This document shows, in pieces, positions 16,183 to 24,623 of a stretch of 64,000 nucleotides of DNA. Below the pieces are notes generated by a model. It did not search any database and was not told the origin of the DNA. It saw nothing but the letters and a program-made list of their open reading frames with translations. The translations under genes and the position numbers were made by a program. The DNA lies in NCBI RefSeq assembly GCF_011045835.1, contig NZ_CP047349.1, positions 1,054,001 to 1,118,000 on the forward strand, read 5' to 3'. Numbering within the stretch: the stretch's first letter is position 1; each line of letters opens with the position of its first letter. The DNA comes from Proteus terrae subsp. cibarius (GTDB lineage Bacteria > Pseudomonadota > Gammaproteobacteria > Enterobacterales > Enterobacteriaceae).

Positions 16183-16734
16183 ATGAAAAAGATAGAAATT
16201 GATGACGAACTTTACCGCTATATTGCTAGCGAAACTAGACATATCGGTGAAAGCGCTTCAGATATTTTAAGGCGTCTACTGAAGCTCGATGCCAAACAGC
16301 CCGCACAACCAGTCGTTGTCACTGAGTCAGTACAAACTCCTGTGATTAAACAGGAAGCTGAACCTAAATCGATTACACCAGCAAAAAATCCGATCCGTGA
16401 AATGCGAGAACTGCTGTTATCTGACAGTTATGCAGAAAAAACAAAATCAGTTGATCGCTTTTTACAGATCCTTTCTACGTTATATAGCCTAGATAGCGCT
16501 ACTTTTACTCAATCTGCTGAAACAGTACATGGACGAACACGTATCTATTTTGCTGGTGATGAACAAACACTACTCGATAGTGGACGTCATACAAAACCGC
16601 GCCATATTTCAGGCACGCCGTTTTGGGTTATCACTAACTCGAACACAGAGCGTAAAAGAACGATGGTACAAAGCATCATGCAGGATATGCAATTTCCTGC
16701 AAATGAGATTGATAAGGTGTGTGGAACTATCTAA
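16183..16734 (+). CDS. seqA: Negative modulator of replication initiation SeqA
   Basis: SeqA binds hemimethylated GATC sites and sequesters newly replicated oriC. The N-terminal oligomerisation motif MKKIEIDDELYRYIASETRH is present. A variable linker (about residues 35-65, Pro/Gln/Val-rich) follows. The C-terminal DNA-binding domain contains VHGRTRIYFAGDEQTLL and GTPFWVITNSNTERKR. Length is 183 residues against 181 in E. coli. pgm follows 74 bases on, as in the E. coli seqA-pgm operon. Confidence 0.97.
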   Translation: MKKIEIDDELYRYIASETRHIGESASDILRRLLKLDAKQPAQPVVVTESVQTPVIKQEAEPKSITPAKNPIREMRELLLSDSYAEKTKSVDRFLQILSTLYSLDSATFTQSAETVHGRTRIYFAGDEQTLLDSGRHTKPRHISGTPFWVITNSNTERKRTMVQSIMQDMQFPANEIDKVCGTI

Positions 16735-16808
16735 CCACTATTGTTAATTGATGCATTGCAAAGGCTTTTGTTTAAAGCGTGATTGTGATGTCAAATAGGA
16801 GAAGATTT

Positions 16809-18449
16809 GTGGCAATTCATCCAAGAGCAGGGCAGCATACTCGTCAAAGTGATCTGATTAATGTGGCGCAATTAACGTCTCAATATTATTCACTTAAACC
16901 ACAAGCTAGCAATAACGCTCATCGTGTGAAATTTGGTACATCTGGTCATCGCGGAAGTGCAAATCGCCATAGCTTCAATGAAGCACATATTTTGGCGATT
17001 GCACAAGCTATTGCTGAAGTACGTGCTAAAAATGGAGTAACAGGGCCATGTTACGTGGGTAAAGATACCCATGGACTGTCAGAGCCTGCATTTATTTCTG
17101 TTTTAGAAGTGCTTGCTGCCAATAAAGTTAAAGTGATTATTCAAGAAAATAATGGCTATACACCAACACCTGCGGTCTCTTTTTCTATTTTGACATATAA
17201 CGAAGCACATCAAGATATTGCTGATGGTATCGTGATCACTCCATCTCATAATCCACCTGAAGATGGTGGTATTAAATATAATCCATCAAATGGTGGACCT
17301 GCTGATACAGATTTAACTTCAGTTATTGAGAAACGTGCCAATGAACTACTTGAGAATAATTTAGCGGGCATCAAACATCTTTCTTATGATGAAGCATTAG
17401 CAAGTGGTTATATTCAAGCTCAAGACTTAATTATGCCTTATGTCAAAGCGTTAGGTGACGTTGTTGATATGGAAGCAATTAAGAAAGCAGGTTTAAAATT
17501 GGGTGTTGATCCATTAGGTGGCTCTGGTATCGAATACTGGAAATGCATCGGTGAGTATTATGGCCTTGATCTTGAATTAGTTAATGATCAAGTTGATCAG
17601 ACCTTCCGTTTTATGACCTTGGATCATGATGGCGTTATTCGTATGGACTGTTCATCACCTTGGGCAATGGAAGGTCTATTACAATTGCGTGATAAATTCG
17701 ATTTAGCTTTTGCTAACGATCCTGATTACGATCGTCATGGTATTGTGACTCCTTCTGGTTTAATGAATCCTAATCACTACTTAGCGGCTGCAATTAACTA
17801 TCTTTTCCGTCATCGTCCACAATGGGCTAAAGATGTAAAAGTGGGTAAAACACTGGTTTCAAGTGCAATGATTGACCGTGTTGTGGCTGATTTAGGTCGT
17901 GAACTAGTAGAAGTACCAGTTGGCTTTAAATGGTTTGTTCAAGGTTTATTTAGTGGTGAGTTTGGCTTTGGTGGTGAGGAAAGTGCAGGTGCATCTTTCT
18001 TACGCTTTAATGGCAAACCATGGTCAACCGATAAAGACGGCATCATTTTATGTCTGTTAGCTGCTGAAATGAAAGCGGTAACAGGTAAAGATCCGCAAGA
18101 GCATTATAATGAATTAGCACAACGCTTTGGTTCACCTAGCTATAACCGTATTCAAGCATCAGCAACTCATGAACAAAAAGCGCTGTTGTCACGCTTATCA
18201 CCTGAAATGGTGACTGCAAGCACATTAGCAGGCGATCCGATTACTGCACGTTTAACACATGCATCAGGTAATGGCGCATCTATTGGTGGCTTAAAAGTGA
18301 TGACTGATTACGGTTGGTTTGCTGCTCGTCCTTCTGGTACTGAAGAAGCATATAAGATTTACTGTGAAAGCTTCCGAGGCCCTGAGCATCGTGAGTTAAT
18401 TGAAAAAGAAGCGATTGAAATAGTAAATAATGTTTTTGCTAACAAATAA
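16809..18449 (+). CDS. pgm: Phosphoglucomutase (alpha-D-glucose phosphate-specific)
   Basis: Pgm interconverts glucose-1-phosphate and glucose-6-phosphate, feeding UDP-glucose for envelope polymers. A GTG start at 16809 ([16 protein letters not shown]) is chosen over an upstream frame extension. AGGAGA lies six bases before it and the resulting 546 residues equal the E. coli length. Motifs: phospho-Ser loop [11 protein letters not shown], metal loop NDPDYDRHG, sugar-binding GGEESAGAS and the phosphate-binding [12 protein letters not shown]. Follows seqA and ends at a clear terminator. Confidence 0.96.
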   Translation: MAIHPRAGQHTRQSDLINVAQLTSQYYSLKPQASNNAHRVKFGTSGHRGSANRHSFNEAHILAIAQAIAEVRAKNGVTGPCYVGKDTHGLSEPAFISVLEVLAANKVKVIIQENNGYTPTPAVSFSILTYNEAHQDIADGIVITPSHNPPEDGGIKYNPSNGGPADTDLTSVIEKRANELLENNLAGIKHLSYDEALASGYIQAQDLIMPYVKALGDVVDMEAIKKAGLKLGVDPLGGSGIEYWKCIGEYYGLDLELVNDQVDQTFRFMTLDHDGVIRMDCSSPWAMEGLLQLRDKFDLAFANDPDYDRHGIVTPSGLMNPNHYLAAAINYLFRHRPQWAKDVKVGKTLVSSAMIDRVVADLGRELVEVPVGFKWFVQGLFSGEFGFGGEESAGASFLRFNGKPWSTDKDGIILCLLAAEMKAVTGKDPQEHYNELAQRFGSPSYNRIQASATHEQKALLSRLSPEMVTASTLAGDPITARLTHASGNGASIGGLKVMTDYGWFAARPSGTEEAYKIYCESFRGPEHRELIEKEAIEIVNNVFANK

Positions 18450-18476
18450 GTTAGTGCTATAAACTATTTATATAGA

Positions 18477-18510
18477 ATACACTCTCCCCAAAGGTAGAGT
18501 GTATTTTTTT
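18477..18510 (+). terminator. Terminator of pgm
   Basis: ATACACTCT and AGAGTGTAT are perfect complements around a ten-base loop, followed by six T. Confidence 0.9.
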
Positions 18511-18595
18511 AATTATTGAATATTTTTAGATCACAGCATTGATATCCATCATTGAGGTTGATTTAGAATTAAAAATAGAGTGGATAATCAATACA

Positions 18596-19078
18596 ATGCA
18601 AAATAATTTTGTTTTACGAAGTGTACGTTACATGCTGGACCTAAGTGATGCACATGTTGTTGAAATCATGAAATTGGCTGATTTCACAGTTACAAAAGAG
18701 TTAGTAAATAGCTGGCTGAAAAAAGATGATGAACCTGAGTTTGTCGAATGTGACGACAATGCAATGGGACATTTTTTAAATGGTCTAATTTTTTATCGTC
18801 GTGGAAAAGATGAAAACTTCCCAGCACCTGAAGTTGAAAAGCGTATTACAAATAACATTATTCTAAAAAAACTGCGTGTCGCTTTTGAATTAAAAGATGT
18901 GGATATTCTAAAGATTTATGAGCTGGCGGATTTCCGTGTTTCTAAGCCTGAATTAAGCGCTGTATTTCGTAAACCAGGACATAAAAACTACCGTAACTGT
19001 GGCGATCAGCTTGTAAGATACTTCCTGAAAGGATTAACCGAAACCCTACGTGGTAAAGGTAAAGCAGTTAAGAAATAA
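18596..19078 (+). CDS. yehS: DUF1456 protein, YehS-like
   Basis: A 160-residue protein made of two similar halves of about 70 residues. Each half has a LRSVRYML / LKKLRVAFEL helix, an acidic segment and a closing LNGLIFYRRGKD / LKGLTETLRGKG helix. It matches E. coli YehS (DUF1456). The function is unknown. The start at MQNNFVLRSVRY fits the family length; its ribosome site is weak. In E. coli yehS lies beside the yehI-Q cluster. Here it lies 2.3 kb from the homologues of that cluster (21.4-32.2 kb) and on the opposite strand. Confidence 0.85.
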   Translation: MQNNFVLRSVRYMLDLSDAHVVEIMKLADFTVTKELVNSWLKKDDEPEFVECDDNAMGHFLNGLIFYRRGKDENFPAPEVEKRITNNIILKKLRVAFELKDVDILKIYELADFRVSKPELSAVFRKPGHKNYRNCGDQLVRYFLKGLTETLRGKGKAVKK

Positions 19079-19120
19079 GTTCAGAGTATTTTAAGCTATA
19101 AAATTCTCTATTTGCCGATG

Positions 19121-19159
19121 ACACCCCAAAATTGGTTTTCAATATTGGGGTGTTTTTTT
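19121..19159 (+). terminator. Terminator of the yehS-like gene
   Basis: ACACCCCAA (19121-19129) pairs with TTGGGGTGT (19145-19153), followed by a seven-base T run. Confidence 0.88.
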
Positions 19160-19198
19160 ATGGTATTAGCTGGCAAATTAATAAATTTATTGCTACCG

Positions 19199-19219
19199 TT
19201 GTATTACTAAGTAATACAA
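19199..19219 (+). promoter_or_regulatory. Palindromic operator before the parDE genes
   Basis: TTGTATTACT-A-AGTAATACAA is a perfect 21-base palindrome ending 15 bases before the antitoxin start. Ribbon-helix-helix antitoxins repress their own operon through such sites, so this is the likely ParD operator. Confidence 0.75.
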
Positions 19220-19233
19220 TATAGGAAGGATTT

Positions 19234-19476
19234 ATGGCACGAGTAACTAGCGTAACTTTGGGTGAACATTTTAATGGTTTTGTTGGTGAAATGATTAATT
19301 CAGGACGTTATGGAAATACCTCCGAGGTAATCAGAGATGCTTTACGTATGATGGAAATCAGAGAAGAACGGATCCAAATAGTTCGAAAAATGGTACTAGA
19401 TGGTGTGAATTCACCAGAAAGTGAAAACAACATGGATGATATTTTTGCAAAAGCTGAAAAGGACTTAAATGTATAA
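19234..19476 (+). CDS. parD: Type II antitoxin, ParD family
   Basis: An 80-residue ribbon-helix-helix protein. The N-terminal strand RVTSVTLGEHFNGFV and helices SGRYGNTSEVIRDALRMME are the ParD/CopG signature. The acidic C-terminal tail (ESENNMDDIFAKAEKD) would wrap the toxin. AGGAAGG gives a strong ribosome site. It overlaps the toxin gene by eight bases, so the two are translationally coupled. It probably represses its own promoter through the palindrome just upstream. Confidence 0.9.
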   Translation: MARVTSVTLGEHFNGFVGEMINSGRYGNTSEVIRDALRMMEIREERIQIVRKMVLDGVNSPESENNMDDIFAKAEKDLNV

Positions 19477-19762
19477 ACTCTCTAAATTAGCAGAAGAAGA
19501 TATTTATCAAATTGCACGTTATACCATTCAGCAATTTGGTGTAACTCAGGCAAAAAAATATCATAATGAGTTAAAACAGGCATTTGAGCTACTTGCTCGA
19601 GCACTTTGGATTGGGCGAGAGTGCAATTGGGTGTGTGATGGTATGAGACGATTTGAGTTTAAAAAACACTCAATTTATTATCTACCAAAAAATGATACCT
19701 TATTTATCGCTCGCCTTATCCATCATTCAATGGACGTTGATTTTCTTGATTTCCCTGAATAA
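19469..19762 (+). CDS. parE: Type II toxin, ParE/RelE superfamily
   Basis: A 97-residue RelE/ParE-fold protein. It starts YKLSKLAEEDIYQIARYTIQ, typical of ParE. GMRRFEFKKHSIYYLPKND and LFIARLIHHSMD form the conserved C-terminal strands. ParE toxins poison DNA gyrase; RelE relatives cut mRNA. The ParD partner and the N-terminal helix favour ParE, but the target cannot be told from sequence alone. It appears intact. Confidence 0.88.
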   Translation: MYKLSKLAEEDIYQIARYTIQQFGVTQAKKYHNELKQAFELLARALWIGRECNWVCDGMRRFEFKKHSIYYLPKNDTLFIARLIHHSMDVDFLDFPE

Positions 19763-20130
19763 GTCTTTCATTACTCACTGCTAAATGTATTATTCGGTTG
19801 TATATTATTTCGCAGTAGATGTATGTTATTAATACTAAAACCCGCATCTTGAATATCCTACCTCTCTTCACTTATTTGATTTTTTTCTTTTTTGATAATT
19901 TATCTTCGAAATTATTTACTACAACTTTCATTAGGTAAAAATACTGATCTAATTTTGTTAACGATTGTGTTATTTGTGTTTCGCTTTTGTTTCTATTCTG
20001 AAATTTAATTACATATCAAGCAAAATAAAGGTGATTTTTCGCACGAATTGAGTGGTCTGATCAGTAGTAAAATTTCATCAAATGAGGTAAAATTTCAGTT
20101 ATCAAATTAATCTCTATACAGGAGAGCACT
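19763..20130. other. Intergenic region between parE and ybfA
   Basis: About 370 AT-rich bases with no credible gene. No terminator is obvious after parE. The last 30 bases hold the ybfA ribosome site (CAGGAGAG). Confidence 0.55.
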
Positions 20131-20337
20131 ATGCCAGCTTATAACGAATATACAAAAAAACATGTTTTAGCCCGTCGTACTGGTGCTGTTGCGCTAGGTG
20201 TTGTGGCATTTCCTGTTATGATTTTCCATCCTAAACGCGCACAATTTTATAGCTATATACACCGTGTATGGTCTAAAACAAGTGATAAACCAGTTTGGCT
20301 GGCAAAATCGGAAGTGGCGCTAAATAGTCACAAATAA
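20131..20337 (+). CDS. ybfA: DUF2517 small membrane protein YbfA
   Basis: A 68-residue protein with one hydrophobic segment (TGAVALGVVAFPVMIF), then the strongly conserved RAQFYSYIHRVWSKTSDKPVW shared with E. coli YbfA. Probably a single-pass inner-membrane protein with a cytoplasmic basic tail; its role is unknown. CAGGAGAG before the ATG is a good ribosome site. It stands alone between two terminators or gaps. Confidence 0.9.
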   Translation: MPAYNEYTKKHVLARRTGAVALGVVAFPVMIFHPKRAQFYSYIHRVWSKTSDKPVWLAKSEVALNSHK

Positions 20338-20349
20338 CAGAATATTAAG

Positions 20350-20379
20350 ATAACGCCTGCAAAAGTAGGCGTTATTTTT
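20350..20379 (+). terminator. Terminator of ybfA
   Basis: ATAACGCCT and AGGCGTTAT pair around a short loop, followed by TTTTA. Confidence 0.83.
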
Positions 20380-20559
20380 ATCCCTTTTTAAGCACTTTTC
20401 TGATGCGACCTTCTTGTTTTTTCTTATCCTCAAATAATCTTCAATTTTTACGTTACAATAAACAATAATGAGTCATATAAACGAATGCCATTAATCTATT
20501 GCTATTTATTTTATTGTTATATAAATAGTGGCATTCGTGATAACAGGGAAATAAATGAA

Positions 20560-21303
20560 ATGAAGAATACTGATCTGGAATTAGTGATTAATGAGAAGTT
20601 AAGTATTGAGAACTTTCAAGATTATGCGCCTAATGGACTTCAAGTCGAAGGACGCCCTCATATTCAAAAAATAGTAACGGGTGTGACTGCAAGCCAAGCA
20701 TTACTTGATGAAGCTGTGCGATTAAACGCTGATGCAATTTTAGTACACCACGGTTACTTTTGGAAAAATGAGCCCGTTGTTATTCGTTCAATGAAGCGCA
20801 ACCGCTTAAAGACATTACTTTGTAATGACATTAATCTTTTTGGTTATCACCTGCCGTTAGATGCTCACCCAATTTTAGGCAACAATGCTCAATTAGCGTT
20901 AAAAATGGGCGTTAAAGTTGAAGGTGAAATATTACCGTTAGTACCTAAAGGTGTGTTTGATTTACCTTTAACGCCTACTGAATTAAAAGAACGTTTAGAA
21001 AAAGCGTTACAACGCAATGTATTGCATTGTGGTGATAATGCTCCTGAAACTATTCGTAATATTGCTTGGTGTACGGGGGGCGGACAGGGCTTTATTCAAG
21101 ATGCAGCTGAGCAGGGTGTAGATGCTTTTGTAACAGGTGAAATATCGGAACAGACTATTCATATCGCAAGAGAAATGGGTGTTCATTTTTTTGCAGCTGG
21201 ACACCATGCGACAGAGCGTTATGGTATTAAAGCATTAGGTGAATGGCTTGCTCAAACACATCACTTCGATGTGACATTTGTTGATATTGATAATCCAGCA
21301 TAA
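20560..21303 (+). CDS. ybgI: NIF3-like dinuclear metal-binding protein YbgI
   Basis: YbgI belongs to the NIF3 / 'GTP cyclohydrolase 1 type 2 homologue' family, ring-shaped hexamers with two metals per subunit. The true reaction is unsettled. The start at MKNTDLELVINEKL gives 247 residues, exactly the E. coli length. Metal-binding and family motifs: APNGLQVEG, ILVHHGYFW, HLPLDAHP, CTGGGQGFI, FVTGEISEQTIH and AAGHHATERYG. A terminator follows. In E. coli it is close to ybfA, but ybgA, phr and dtpD, which lie between them there, are absent here. Confidence 0.94.
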   Translation: MKNTDLELVINEKLSIENFQDYAPNGLQVEGRPHIQKIVTGVTASQALLDEAVRLNADAILVHHGYFWKNEPVVIRSMKRNRLKTLLCNDINLFGYHLPLDAHPILGNNAQLALKMGVKVEGEILPLVPKGVFDLPLTPTELKERLEKALQRNVLHCGDNAPETIRNIAWCTGGGQGFIQDAAEQGVDAFVTGEISEQTIHIAREMGVHFFAAGHHATERYGIKALGEWLAQTHHFDVTFVDIDNPA

Positions 21304-21324
21304 GCCTATTCATTCTTATTTTAT

Positions 21325-21360
21325 AAGCTATCTCTCTAATTAAAGAGAGATAGCTTTTTT
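21325..21360. terminator. Terminator between ybgI and the yeh operon
   Basis: AAGCTATCTCTCT and AGAGAGATAGCTT form a long near-perfect stem followed on the plus strand by seven T. It lies between convergent genes; the minus-strand side has fewer T. Confidence 0.88.
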
Positions 21361-21399
21361 TGTATATATAAATCCCTCTGCTATGCAGGGGGATATTTA

Positions 21400-23472
21400 T
21401 TACTCATTAAGCTGAATAGGTAATGGACTTTGTAATTGTTGCAGATTATCGCATAGCCAAATTAACTGTAATAAAGCCTGAGAGTCACGTGTGGTTAATG
21501 TCAGATAACGAGCTAATTGGTTGGCAATTAATGTCATTCCTAAATCGTCAGCAGTATGCTTGCTTATTTCTAACTGCTCTTTTTGCATTTCAGAAAGTAA
21601 TTCCCGTCCAGTACATGCTTGGGCTTCTAATACAGACAAAATAGGGCGACAGAACTTTTGTGCTAATGTTGGTTCACTGTGATGCATTGCCGTTTGTTGC
21701 TTACGCTTAGCCATATATTCTTGAATACGACTAATAAATCCTGATTGTTTTTTCTTTCGTGGAAATTGGTCAAAATCGAGATAAAACATTTCAATGCCTT
21801 TTTCCGTTTTGAGCCAAAGAGTCGTTGGTAATAAATCCATATTTAAATCACGTCGAACAGGCTGAACAGTGACAGCTACTATCTCTAGTTCTCGTTTAGT
21901 GAGATAACGTAATTCTTCTAGATTATTTTGCATTGTTCCTTCCCAATAAAGACGTAAGAAGGCTGAATTATCATGATTGTCTGAAACATCCCAAATAACG
22001 CATTGCTCTATTTCATACCAAATTAATGGCTTATAGCTTTTGATATGTAAGACGAGAGGGGAAAGAAATCCTTCAGGTTGATTAGCAAAATAGTCTGGTA
22101 GCTCTTGCCAATTGTTGATCCCTAATTCAGTTTGTAGATTGTGATAATCGGTAATATCAAGAAAATCCGTTTGGTTTTGTGCAAAGCTTTCGCCAATAGT
22201 TGCCAGTTTTCCTTCATCAGAAATACGCGGCTCTTGTAATAAAAAAGGGCGGCGCATTAATTTATCGGATGTTTGTTTCCATAACGACAAACTATTCCAA
22301 ACACTATAACAATTAAACAGAGTATCAAGTTGATTTGGGCGTGCTTGAGTCGCTTGTAAGAGTTGTTTCTCTTCTTTATCCCAAAAGGTAAAGGTTGCTC
22401 CTAACGCACCACTTTGTGCTGTCCACCAATTTGCACCAACAGGGATAAGAGAGAGGCTGGTTTTTTTATCGTCATATTGACGACGAAGTTGCCCTCGTAA
22501 CGTTTTTAACTGTTCTGGCGTCGCATTGGATAATTGAAATAGATAGGCTGAAATATGAGCCAGCAAGCGCAAGACATTACTTTCATCCATAGTGAAATGT
22601 CTTTCTGCCAACAGTTTGACTTGAGAGCTTAATGATCGTAAATAAGACGCTAAACGAGGTAAGCCTTCTGCTCGAGCGGACATATTCAATAAGTGCAATT
22701 GAGTGGCGCTGCTTAAGCTGATATGTGATAGCCCTTGGCGTAATAAATCATAAATAAATTGTTCAACCGTCGTGATTAACGCCGTTTCTTCTTTATTGAG
22801 AGGGCGCGTTGAAGATTGCGAAATGATTAAATCTTCAGGCCAACTCCATAGTTGAGCATGTTGTTCAAATATTTTAGCCACAATAGCAAGGTGGAATGCT
22901 TTTTTCTGTGAGTCAGAAAAAGGTGATAACATGCCGTCGTAGCCACTACCTTGTAAGAAAATAACAGGCTCATCAACATCAGGGAGTTGAATTTTTAATT
23001 GTGTCCCTGTGTCTTCTAAATTCAATGTTATTGTTTCCCACTGCTCAACTAATTTAATCGCCACACGACAGGCTGGTTTTCCTGCTTTTTTGATTAGAGC
23101 TTCCGGCTCAAGCGTAAATAGCGTAGGTAACAGAGGTGTTATTTCAATGGGCTCCGCAACAGTTTCTGGTGATGTTTCATTACTATTATCGTCGTTTGAA
23201 TTATCAGCACTATTATTTATTTGTAGCCATAAAACAGCAGCTAAAATATGTTTGCAACAACCTGATGCAGAGCAATCGCAACTGGCTTGTTGGATCCCTG
23301 CTTCGTGTAAAATAACATTTTGCCCATCGCTACTAAACTGCCCTGTATTGGCGTCAGTGAGAGAAACTTTTTCGTTATCAACATCTTTTTTGGCGCGTCT
23401 TAATAATCCTGCATTAGCAAATACAGTGAGCGCATCTTCATCGTAATGAAAGTAAACAGTTTGCCAACTCAT
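21400..23472 (-). CDS. yehQ: SWIM zinc-finger protein, YehQ-like
   Basis: A 690-residue protein, last gene of a five-gene operon. Near the N-terminus (about residues 64-80) is a SWIM zinc finger, SCDCSASGCCKHILAAVLW, with the CxC...CxH pattern; SWIM domains bind DNA or protein. The rest is not recognisable by motif. The start at MSWQTVYFHYDED is chosen because its ATG overlaps the VWA gene's TGA (ATGA), which means coupled translation. It matches E. coli YehQ in order and size (about 670). The function is unknown. Confidence 0.87.
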   Translation of the reverse strand: MSWQTVYFHYDEDALTVFANAGLLRRAKKDVDNEKVSLTDANTGQFSSDGQNVILHEAGIQQASCDCSASGCCKHILAAVLWLQINNSADNSNDDNSNETSPETVAEPIEITPLLPTLFTLEPEALIKKAGKPACRVAIKLVEQWETITLNLEDTGTQLKIQLPDVDEPVIFLQGSGYDGMLSPFSDSQKKAFHLAIVAKIFEQHAQLWSWPEDLIISQSSTRPLNKEETALITTVEQFIYDLLRQGLSHISLSSATQLHLLNMSARAEGLPRLASYLRSLSSQVKLLAERHFTMDESNVLRLLAHISAYLFQLSNATPEQLKTLRGQLRRQYDDKKTSLSLIPVGANWWTAQSGALGATFTFWDKEEKQLLQATQARPNQLDTLFNCYSVWNSLSLWKQTSDKLMRRPFLLQEPRISDEGKLATIGESFAQNQTDFLDITDYHNLQTELGINNWQELPDYFANQPEGFLSPLVLHIKSYKPLIWYEIEQCVIWDVSDNHDNSAFLRLYWEGTMQNNLEELRYLTKRELEIVAVTVQPVRRDLNMDLLPTTLWLKTEKGIEMFYLDFDQFPRKKKQSGFISRIQEYMAKRKQQTAMHHSEPTLAQKFCRPILSVLEAQACTGRELLSEMQKEQLEISKHTADDLGMTLIANQLARYLTLTTRDSQALLQLIWLCDNLQQLQSPLPIQLNE

Positions 23473-24623
23473 TGCATTACCTCTGCCAACCATTGTGCGA
23501 AATGTTCAGGTGTTAACGCTGCAACTTGCATGCCTCTATCTGCAAGCTTTTGTGCAATTGCAGAGTCATAAACAGGTTGAGCCTCATCATCAAGTGCTGC
23601 AAGACCCAATAATTTAACTTGTTGGCTATTAAGGCGTTGCGTGCAATCTAATAAGCGATTTAATGAGCCACCTTCTTCAAAGTCACTAATAAGTGAAATA
23701 ACCGTGCGTTTAGGGTTTTTGACTAAACTTTCACAGTATTGCATTGCACCTGCAATATCAGTACCGCCGCCCAATTGTACGGTCATTAAAACTTCAACGG
23801 GATCGTCTGCTAAATGCGATAAATCAACAACTTGGGTGTCAAAAACCACTAAAGAGACATTAACAGCGGGTAAAGAGGCTAAAATGCTGGCACAAACAGC
23901 CGCATACATAATTGAGCTAGACATTGACGCACTTTGGTCAACACAAAGTATGACATCCCACGGAAAATGTTGTTGCATTCGTGAGTTGAAGTAAGGAGTT
24001 TCAATCACTAAACGGCGATTTTGAGTATCGTAATGTTTTAAGTTTGCAGCGATGGTTGCACGCCAATCAAAGTTGCGACTATTAGGCACTAAAGAGCGTC
24101 TAAAACGATTACGGCGACCTGTTAATGATTGGCGAAAGTTATTGCGAATTTGACGCAAAATATCATCGACTACTTTGCGAATAATCGTTTTAACCGCATC
24201 TCGCGTTTCTTCACTCATGCGTCCACGTAAACTTAATAATGTTTTCGCTAACGCTTTTGTTGGCTCCATTGCTTTTAACGTATTGGGATCTTTAAGAAAA
24301 CTACTGATTTGATAACGTTCAATAGCTTGTGATTGCATACGTTCAAAGGTGCTATTAGGGAATAGCTTACGCGCTTGATTTAGCCAGTTTACCGCAGTAA
24401 GTTGCGATGCATCGAGTGATCCATGACGCCCCCGTTCTTGGCGAAGACCTCGGCGCTGATATTCACGACGATAGAGAAAGTCGAGTGTGCGCTCAACTTT
24501 TAAATCATCAGCATTAAAAGTCGCTTGCCCAAGAGCATCATCAGCATATTGACCTAAAATCAGGCGCCAGCGTTTTGCTTGCTTTATTTTATCTTCAGGC
24601 ACATCGTCATTATGCTGACTCAT
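23469..24623 (-). CDS. yehP: VWA (von Willebrand factor A) domain protein, YehP-like
   Basis: A 384-residue cytoplasmic protein. The first 200 residues are helical and very basic (RNNFRQSLTGRRNRFRRS). A C-terminal VWA domain follows with an intact metal site: DQSASMS (Asp229, Ser231, Ser233), GGGTD (Thr288) and SDFEEGG (Asp314). VWA proteins of this kind work with MoxR ATPases as chaperone-like pairs (for example ViaA-RavA, CoxE-CoxD), and a MoxR gene lies in the same operon. It overlaps the DUF5682 gene by 14 bases and the SWIM gene by four. Confidence 0.9.
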   Translation of the reverse strand: MSQHNDDVPEDKIKQAKRWRLILGQYADDALGQATFNADDLKVERTLDFLYRREYQRRGLRQERGRHGSLDASQLTAVNWLNQARKLFPNSTFERMQSQAIERYQISSFLKDPNTLKAMEPTKALAKTLLSLRGRMSEETRDAVKTIIRKVVDDILRQIRNNFRQSLTGRRNRFRRSLVPNSRNFDWRATIAANLKHYDTQNRRLVIETPYFNSRMQQHFPWDVILCVDQSASMSSSIMYAAVCASILASLPAVNVSLVVFDTQVVDLSHLADDPVEVLMTVQLGGGTDIAGAMQYCESLVKNPKRTVISLISDFEEGGSLNRLLDCTQRLNSQQVKLLGLAALDDEAQPVYDSAIAQKLADRGMQVAALTPEHFAQWLAEVMQ

